Source of the DNA: Cynocephalus volans
Lineage: Eukaryota; Chordata; Mammalia; Dermoptera; Cynocephalidae
DNA length: 64,000 bases
Assembly (NCBI RefSeq): GCF_027409185.1
Contig: NC_084469.1
Coordinates: 83,611,918-83,675,917, forward strand
Direction: 5' to 3'
Shown: positions 35,237-44,800 of the stretch, piece by piece
How the letters are laid out: every line of letters starts with the position of its first letter
Position numbering within the stretch: position 1 is the first letter of the stretch
Notes under the pieces: generated by a model
What the model saw: only the letters and a program-made list of their open reading frames with translations
The model's database searches: none
Told to the model about the DNA's origin: nothing
Position numbers and translations under genes: made by a program

Positions 35237-38200
35237 GAATTTATTTATTTGTTTTCAGCTCCCACCAATAAGTGAGAACATGTGGTATTTCTCTTTCTGT
35301 GCCTGACTTGTTTCACTTAATATAATTCTCTCAAGGTCCATCCATGTTGTTGCAGAGTTTTATAGGTTTAGCTGTTAATATTAGATCTTTGATCCGTTTT
35401 TATGTATGGTGTAAGGTAAGGATCCAACTCAGTCTTTTGTGTGTGGATATACAATTTTCTCATCATGAATTGCTAAAAATATTGCCCTTTCCTTCCTGAA
35501 TTGTTTTGGACTCTTATTGAAAATCATTTGACCCTATATGTGAATGTCTGTTTCTGAGCTCTCTACTTTATTCCTTTGGTCAATATATTTCTCTTTATGT
35601 CAGTACCACACTGTTTTGATTACATAGCATTGTAGTAAGTTTTGAAATCAAGAAGTGTGGGACCTCCACCTTTGTACTTTTAAAAAATTGTTTTGGCTAT
35701 TTGGGGTCGCTTGTGATTCCATATGAATTTTAGAATGGATTTTTCTATTTCTGTGAAAGTCTTAATGATACAATCTCCTTTCAGATCTCTTTGAAGGTAT
35801 GCATTAGAAAGAATTAAATTTTTTTTTTCTTGTTTTCTGAACTACCTTCGTTCTTCCTGTTTTATCTTGGTCCTTCTGTCTCATGCTTTTTGTTTTCCTC
35901 AAATACTTAGTAATCCTTAATTGCCTGTTGATATGATATCTATAAATGAAGGACTTGGTTTATCAGTGTAGATAACTTGCATGAAGTTTGCACTGTTTTG
36001 AAGGTCTGTTTTGACAACAGGTGTATAATTGGGAGGAGTTTAGTTGTAGGTTTTTAGATGTGAATTAGATGAGCAGGCAGGACTGCCAAAATAAGGAAGG
36101 TTTTATTCTGGGGCAAAATGCAAAATCTCTTAAAGTATTTCATTCCTATGAGGAGCTGCCTTTTTCCTATGTAATGGAGGTTTGAAGTTCCTTTGCACAT
36201 TGTTGTTTGCTAAAAGCTTTACTTCCTTATGTTGGTTCTCTGTATATATAGGTCCAACTGTTCTGTGGTAGTCCTGTAGATATTCTGATGATCAGCCAGT
36301 AGCCTGCTTCCCTTTACTGTGCTTTTTGTCCTGTCCTAGGAGTAACTTTGGTACTCCTTTGGGAAGAACAGTTCTCCCTTCTATAGGAGCCGTCATTAAT
36401 TCCTATTTTGGATTATAGTTTCTTCTACTCTGGTTTCTTAATCAGAACCATCAGCTTGCCAGTTTGCAGAAATTCTGTATTTGGGTCATTAATAGCACCT
36501 TTTCATTGTTTCCAGTACTACAGATTTATTTTCCTTTTTCCCTTTCCCCTTTTCACTTGTTTCTTCACATTTCAATGGGATTTTGAGAAGGTGGTGAGGT
36601 AAATGTGTGTGTTCAGTCTGCTTTTATTTATTCAACAGTACTCAATATGTGTAGGTAATGTTCTAGGTTCTGTGAATAAGATAGAGGAGTTCCAACTTTC
36701 ATAAAGCTTCTATATTTTTTTTTCTGTTAATTTATTGTAATTTGAGTGCCATTCAGAATGTATAAAAAGCCTTAGCAACTAGATGAAGACAAGGTTTCAT
36801 TTAAAAATAATAATAATAAAGCAAAGAAGCCAGCACTGTGTGCCTTCACTGAATTTTTAGATAGATTCACAGGTTTAATTCTACCTGTATACATAGCATC
36901 TTCGTTTTAATCTATTGCATTTAGAGAAGATCACATTGTATGCACTTGTACAGTTTAATCTCTGAGTAGAATATGTCTATCTTGTATTGTGATTTTTGAA
37001 AAATCATAAATTACAGTCATTTTAATACACGATCATGAGGATGTATGCATTCATCTTCAAAGCTGTTGCCATCAATACTCAGAACAATTCATCGGTAACT
37101 TGTTGAGACCTCACCTTCTGCCCTTCATGTCTGTTTTTGGGTAAATCAAGTGGCAAACCTAGAGGCCAGTGGTTGGCACCAAATGGTCATTGTTGCCCCT
37201 CATCTTCTCACTGGGATCCCATCACATAAAACTTATAAAACAGATTATAGTAAGAGTAGATTATAGGAAGTAATTTGGGCTGTGACACTCAGAGGGGGTG
37301 TCTTATAAACTGATATCTGAAGGGAAAAAACATATCTCATAAAGAGCCTTAGGAAGAGAGTTCTGGGCAGAAGGATTAGCAAATACATACATAGACTCAA
37401 GCGGAAGGAGGAGCTTCTTTTGTAAAAAGAAAGGCATATCTGGAATGTAGTGAACAAAGTGGCTAGTGATATGGGATGAGATTGAAGAGAGAGGCGAATG
37501 TCAGATCTTATGGGGACTTGCGGTCATTGGTAAGGAATTTTGACTTATTCTAAATACAGTGAAAAGCTGATAAAAGGCTTTAGACGGGAAGCTACACAGT
37601 TTTTTGTTTTTTGTTTTAAGATTATGTTGGCTGCTATGTAGAGAGCGGGTTTGGCTAGGATGTTGCCTGTGGAGATGGAGAGATATGAAGACATTATGGA
37701 TATATTTTGAAAGGAGTACATATGGACCTTTGATGGTATTTAAGAAAGATGAGTCACAAGTTAATGTGACTACAAGAAATGACTACAAATCATTTGTCTT
37801 GTGCAACTGGTTGGTGTTATTTACTAATCGTGATGAACTTTGGAGAAGGAATAGATTTGTGGGATGGAAAAGCAAGAGTTATTTTTTAATATAATTGAAA
37901 TGCTTGTGAGACATTCAAGTCAAGTTGTCACGTAGATAGTCTAGAGCTTAGGGAAGAGATCATAGCAGAACATGTAAACTTTGGTGACTCATGACAGTAA
38001 TGTTCAGTGCTTTGGATCTGTGAGATTATCTAGACAAAGTGTAAGAAGGCTCAGGACAGAGTTGGGAAAGCACCTGTGGGAAGGGAACCTGGCACAGGTG
38101 ATAAGGAGGAATATCTAGTAAGATGGGGGGAAACCTGGAAAGACTGAAAATCAAATGAAGAAATAATTTCAAGGAAAGGAATAGTCATCTTCACTGAATT

Positions 38201-38782
38201 TTTGTGAGAGAGTATAAGATGATAAAAAGTGAGGTGTCCGTATTGGATTTGATAACAGAGGTTTTTGTTGTTCTTGATGATCAATTTCATTGGGTTAGGA
38301 ACTATTCTGGAGTGGATTGATGAAGATAAGAAATTAAAGGCATAATGTATAGACAATTCTTTTGAGAAATTTGGCTATGAAGAAATTTGCAGAGATGGGT
38401 GGGTAGCTGAAGGAACAAAATGCGAATTCAGTGTTAAACTTTGAGTCATACTATGTAAAGCTTTACCTATCACTATTTCTTTATGAGAAATTCTAATCAT
38501 ACACAAAATGGGCAGTGACCAACCCTGCCCTATCCACACCCACATCTACCCCTTCCCTTGCATATTGCTTTGAAGCAAATCCCATATAATTTCAGTTGTA
38601 AATATTTCATTATACATTTCTAAAAGACAGACCTTTAAAACATAAGCATAATATCATTATAACAAAAAATCAGTAATAATTCTTTAAGATCAAATATACA
38701 CCTGGTGTTCAAATTTTCTCATAAATGATCTTAAACTTTTTAAAAACATACTCCAAATAAGGTCCACAGACTGCATATTGGT

Positions 38783-38837
<55 letters not shown>

Positions 38838-41800
38838 TTTTTAGCTCTTTTTATCTATTTTTCTTTCTTTTTTCCTTGCAAGTTATATGTTGAAGAAACT
38901 GTATCACCTATCCATTTGTGTGTGCTGTTTGTATCCCCATGGTATAGGTTAACACATTCTTTGAATAACTTCTGTTTTTTCCTATAAGTTAGTTGTAAGT
39001 TGGATCTCAGGGCTGATGCGATTGTGGGTTTTTTTTTTTTTTTCTTTTGACTAGACATTAATAGTAGTGATGTGTACTTGTATCAGGAGGCACTTAAATT
39101 CTGCTTCTCTCTTTTAGTGATGTTAGCAGCTGTTGATATTTAGTGCTTACATTCTTTAGTTCATTGAAGATTGAAAAAATGGTGATACTCTGGTTCTACC
39201 ATTCTTTCTTCATTTATTAGCTTTAATAATTCTGAAATGGAAACTTCTCTTTATCTGCCCTTTGGTTACCCAGTGAGTGGCACAGTTTGAATAGAAAAAG
39301 GATAAATGCTTTATTTTTTCCCTTTATTTAAGTTTTCACAATAATGAGTTGGTTCTTTAGCATCTTCCTATGGGCCAAGTAGTTTTTATTTTTGTTTTTA
39401 ATGTCAAGTACTCGTGGTTTTAAGTATGTTTGATATATTTCAATCTGTTACAGTTATTGTTTTTATTGATGCTCAAATTGTCCTGTAATGGTCAGTGGAA
39501 GCCTCTTTGAGTTAACCCCTGAGTCTTTTAATAAGACCCTTGTTGTCTTTGATAACTTTCTTACTATCTGGAATAATTAAGTGTTCTTGTATCATTGGTA
39601 TATGTTTAATCTGAAACCTAGAATTAAATTAATGCTCCAAGGACATGGTATTTAGAGATAACTATTACTATTTTACTTTATTTTTTACTGTAGCCTGTTA
39701 AGCATACTTATTTTATAGTCTTTCAGATTGTTCCCTTTAGTTCTTGAGATCTGAATTTTCTCATTTGTTTTGCCCCCTTACTGTTATGATTTTAGGCATT
39801 TGGCGAATTCTCTTTCTTGCTTTTGAGCTCAGGTATGTATTAGAACAATTTTGTTTTGTTTTTTAAATTAGCTGTTTTTCTTAGCCAGCATTTTGATTTG
39901 TTTGGAGTGGGAGGGGTGGCTTTTTGCATTAATTAAGTCACCATATTTAGTAAAGTTCCACTATTGCTATTCCATTTTTGGAACAATATGCTCTTTGATT
40001 AGTAATTACCTCATCTGTGGCTGAAGTAGAAAACTCACTTCCCTAGTGTTTTTATATTTTCTATAGATGCTTTCTGTTTGATTTTTATTGTAACCTTAAT
40101 ATATTATGGCTGAGGTCGGTTTTGCTTCTGCATATTCAACATATTTCAGTCTGTAATTTAGGTGGGGGCAAGAAGGAATGGAGTTTTTTTTTCTTTCCTA
40201 GGACTTCACCATTTTTAGCTTGGAAACAAAGAGGAGGAAAAAGGCAGAGAGGTTGCTGTGGAATTGTGTGGACTTGTAGGGGCTGAAATTAAAGCTGCCA
40301 AATGAAGAAACTTTTTTTCTCTTCCAAGATTCCTCCTACCTCATGTGTTATGTGGATCTGTTGAATTTCTCTTTTTTCTTTTGTGGATGTGGGGGACATA
40401 TATATGTTATGGTTGTACTTTTACAAAATATGCCAGGAAGCGTACTGTAGTGCTATTTAGAAAGAAAAAGGAAGACAATAAGAATTTGGGCAAACAGTTC
40501 TTGCTAAGCCCTAAAATATATCACTTTTATTCGTCCATACAGAAAACAAGCATGAGGCCAAGAGGAGGCGAACAGAGAGAGTTAGGAGAGAGAAGATAAA
40601 TTCTACAGTAAATAAAGATTTAGAAAACAGAAAGAGATCTCGAAGTAACAGCCATTCAGATCATATCAGACGAGGAAGAGGAAGACCTAAAAGTGCATCT
40701 GCCAAAAAACATGAGGAAGAAAGAGGTATGAATAAATCCAAGCAGTTTTTTTTTTAAGTATTAAATTGATCTGGGATCTTAATTAGATAGTAGTGAAGAA
40801 AGTGAAGATATTGAGCTCCTGGACTTAAAATCACAGCTCCTATTTTAGTTTGAAAGCATTTCCTCTATGGTAGATGCTTATCTAGGAAAAAAAAAAACAC
40901 AGAAATTTAATTCTTATTGAAAATCTGAAGGCTTAAATTAGGTAAAATCCACCTAGTTATAAACTGATGGTAGTAGAGTTCAGAGATAATAATTTGTATA
41001 CAAGAGTACTTCAAAAAGTTGCTGGAAAAATAGAATTAGAGGATGATATGAATCTTTCAGTGAATTTTTTGAACTACCCTTTATGACATCCTGAAGAAGC
41101 CTGTTAAAATGATTCTACTTTTTTTTTTTTAAAGACAGGTCTGAGTTAAGACTTATTTCAAGTTGTTATACTTTGAGTTTTAAAGAATTTACTATTGAAA
41201 GTGTTCTTGGTGTGAATTTTTAAATTGCTCGTTGGGAAATTTGTGTGCTCCCTACTTTCAGGCAGTTTTTGCATAGTTAGGTGAATTCATCTTGGTCCAG
41301 AGTATATTTATATTTCTCCTTACAGGTCTTCTCCTTTTTTCTGATAAGTAGCATATCTACCAATAACTTGTTTTTAGCCATTAACTGAAACTTCAGCTTC
41401 TCTTTTTCCTTGATTTGTACATCTTTTTAAAAAACTTTTTATCATGGAAAATTTCAAAATATACAAGAGTAGGGAGAGTAGTAGAATGCCCATGAATATC
41501 TTTTTAAAATTGAGACTTCCAAGGCAGTAATCAATGAAAAAAAGGATAGTTGCCCAGTCCCCTGTCCTTAGTTTTTATCAAAGTTAAAGGTTTCTTAATG
41601 TTGTGTGGCTAAAGGAATAAAGTTTATATCATATTTAACTGTATTTTGTGAAGGCTATTCTTAGGTATTCCTTAATTCTTTTGGGTAATTTTACTGCTTT
41701 TTCTCTTTTCTTCTATTATGCTCTTCCAGAGAGTTTGAATTATTTGCTTGATTCGAATGTGCTTCTTTAACAATGGCATGAGCAGGGGCTGGCCGGTTAG

Positions 41801-44800
41801 CTCAGTTGATTAGAGCATAGTGTTATAACACAAGGATCAAGGATTTGGATCCCCTTATGGGCCAGCTGCCCCGCCCCCGCCCCCAAAAGAGAGTGGGATG
41901 ATCAGAAAACCTGTCCCAAAGACTATTTTAGAAGGGCAACTGAGTAAAGAGTCAACAGAGAAAAAAGAAGAGAGAGAACTACTGCTTGGCCCAGAAAACA
42001 GAAAATTATTTTCAGTTGAAGTAAAGAGAATATAACTGAAAGGAGAAGGAATGCTTGTGGTGGTGGGTGAGAAGAGATGAGAAGAGAAGAGATGAGACAT
42101 ATAGTTGGGTAAACAAAGTCTATAAAGTCATGCTAGGACTCTATATATGCAGGTTTGAACTTTTATTTCATGATAACTTGAAAAAGAAGGATCTATTTGG
42201 CTATAGATTTTTTCAGGCATTTTCAGTTTATTATAGAAAAATTTTATTTATTTTTATTTAGAAAAAGTTTTAAGAAAACTATTTCTAGAGTAAGACATAC
42301 TTTTAATGCTTTTGATACAAATTGCAGGAAATTGCTCAAAGCAATTTTTGTAGCATAAGCTAGAATCTTTCAGTGTAGACCAGGGGGTCAGCAAACTTTT
42401 TTTTTCTGTAAAGAGCTAGATAGGAAATATTTTAGTCTTTTATAGGTCATGTGATCTCTGTCACAACTACTCAGCCCTGTCATTGTAGCTGCAGAGCAGT
42501 CATAAGCAGTATGTAAATAAATGGGCACGGCTGTGTTCCAATAAGACTTTGTAAAAACAGGTGGGCCACATTTGGCACCCATGCTGTAATTTGCCAATCC
42601 TTGATGTAGACCATTGTCCTCTAAATATAATCTGGGTAGGAACTGTTAACTTCTGAAATGTCTATATGTTTTAGAATAGACTTCGATATGCTTCTTAGCG
42701 TTAAGTAGCTGTTTAGTTTAATTCTGTTTTTCTTGATTCTCTGCTTTTAACATATAAATTAAGGAAAACCTGACAATGTATCTGAAAAACAAAACTTTTA
42801 AAAATTAATTTTATTGTTTTCTATTTTGAAAAAGAATAGGAAGAAGGAAGAATGGAAAAGGAAAGCTTATTAGACATCTAGATAATGTATCTTTATAAAA
42901 TCATAAAAATTTGACAATTTTTGGCTGGTCTAAAGTATGTCTTCATTTTATATGTTGGGAATATGATTATTCTGGGCATTATAATGTAAGAATGACATTT
43001 TTATGGATTAAAATATGTTGGGCAATTCTGAATATCATATTAATGAACTTAAGAATGAATATAGACTTAAAGATGGTGGATAGAATAAACACATCTTGCT
43101 CTTTACTCTCCCCAAATCCTAGTAAAGTGACAATAAAGGGATTTCTTAAAAAGGGCAAAATCTTCAGGGACAAGGAATAGGAGAAGCAGCAAAATTCTGG
43201 AAAGTTATACCTGCTTTACAGATCTATGAAACCTAAATATAAACCTTTGGGGAAATGTAAGAAAGAAACTGATTTTTATTACACAGTTGCCTGAAGGTCA
43301 GGAATTTGTGTAACAGTTATGTCTGGAAGTAGAGGTGAAGGTGAAGCTAAAAGCAAGAACATTGTTTGAAAATCTGTTTATGAATAGCCCATTAGGGCTG
43401 TTTACCTGGTCTCTACCCCCAAGTTTATCCTTTTCAAAGTATAAGATAAAACAGTTTCTGTCTAGGGAACATCAGGCATTGTTGAGGGGAGGGATACTGT
43501 ATTACGATCAGGAAGACTAAGTGAAAATTGGACATGGTACACATACTTAGCTCTCCAGTTAGGTTTATATCTTCCAGATAAAAGAGATTGGTAATATCTT
43601 CTCTAGGGGACCTGAAGAGCCTGAGAAAAATGCTTTCGTTAGGGATTTCACAGAGAAATAACAGGCCTAGTCAGATAATCTTAGTCTGATGACCACAGTC
43701 AAGCTCCACATATATGCACACTCTTCTAATCAGCTTTTTGGGTCACACTCCTAAATATGAGCATATTACCCAGATATCTAGAAGAAAGCATCTTGTATGA
43801 AAAAGTCTGAGACCAAATCAGTAGAGAAAAAATAACTTGGAGAAAATAAGTTTTTGCAGGGAGAAGAAAAAAACTGAAACTATCATTACTGTCTCTAGCA
43901 AAAGAAGATATTATAGTCACGAAACAAGAAAAAGATCATATTTAAAAATTATTTTTAAAAAATAAAATTAAAAAAATAAATAATTTCCAGGTGTCAAAAA
44001 GGCACCTGAAAAGTGAACTTGAAAATATATTTAAAATTCCTTCCTTGAATGTAATGAAAAAAAGTTTTAAAAAACCCAGAAAACTTAAAACATGCATAAT
44101 TTGCAGAAATGAAAAACTTCTGTAAAAGGTTTAAAGATAAAATTAAAGAAAGGTTCCAGAAAGTATAGCAATAGGAAAAGAGATTAAAAAAAATAAAATG
44201 GCAAAAAGATAAGATAAATTTAGAGGAACAATTTGAGATCTAACATCTATAAATAATTGAAGTTTCAGATAAAGAACATAGAAGATGGAGCAGAAGGAAG
44301 TCATCAATGAAATAATTCAAGAAATTTCCCCAAACCTGACGGACATTGAGTTTCCATATTAAAAGAGCCCATGAAATTCCCAGCCCAGTGCGTGGTTAAA
44401 CGTAGAAATTATTCCATAGCGTATGATCAGATCTCATATCTGTTTGGTTAAAGAGAAAATCCTTCAGGTTTTCAGAAAAAAAAAAAAAAAGACAAAATAA
44501 AAATGGTGTTGGAACTAATATAGTGGAATACTACCCAGCATGGAACAGACTACTGATACATGGACCACAGTGATGAATTTCAAAAACATATCGAGTGAAA
44601 GAAGCTAGATGCAAAAGAGTACATGCTATATGATGCCATTTATATGAAGTTTAAGGATAGACAAAATTAATCTATGGTAATAGAAATCAGAACAGTGATT
44701 GCTGGTGGGGGTGTGGAGCTATTGACTAGAAAGAAGCATGAGGAATTTTCTGGAGTGAAGGAAATTTTCTCTATCTTGATTGTGGTGTGAGTTACATGGG

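Larger units (their letters stand above)
33989..35800 (-). mobile_element. Old L1 3' half, minus strand, with a nested young L1
   Basis: TTCTGGGTCTGTGAATTTGA, CTAGGTACCTCATATAAATA, CTTTTGGGTGTATACCCAGA, TGTTGAACATTTCATGTGCA and onward through GTGTGGGACCTCCACCTTTG give a long collinear reversed L1 (3' UTR and ORF2 end). It is interrupted at 35011-35353. Confidence 0.88.
23600..41000 (+). repeat. Parental half of the C16orf87 partial duplication
   Basis: This stretch of the working gene (late intron 1 through early intron 3) is the counterpart of the upstream block at about 1070-10660. It is nearly twice as long, because intron 2 carries its own insertions and keeps sequence that the upstream copy lacks. 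Homology is clear at both ends and around the two exons. I could not align most of 26450-39700. Confidence 0.8.

Noticed and set aside
41785-41890. Possible tRNA-Ile gene
   Set aside because: The head resembles tRNA-Ile but the arms do not fold properly and a SINE body follows. The same applies to all other tRNA-like segments in the window.
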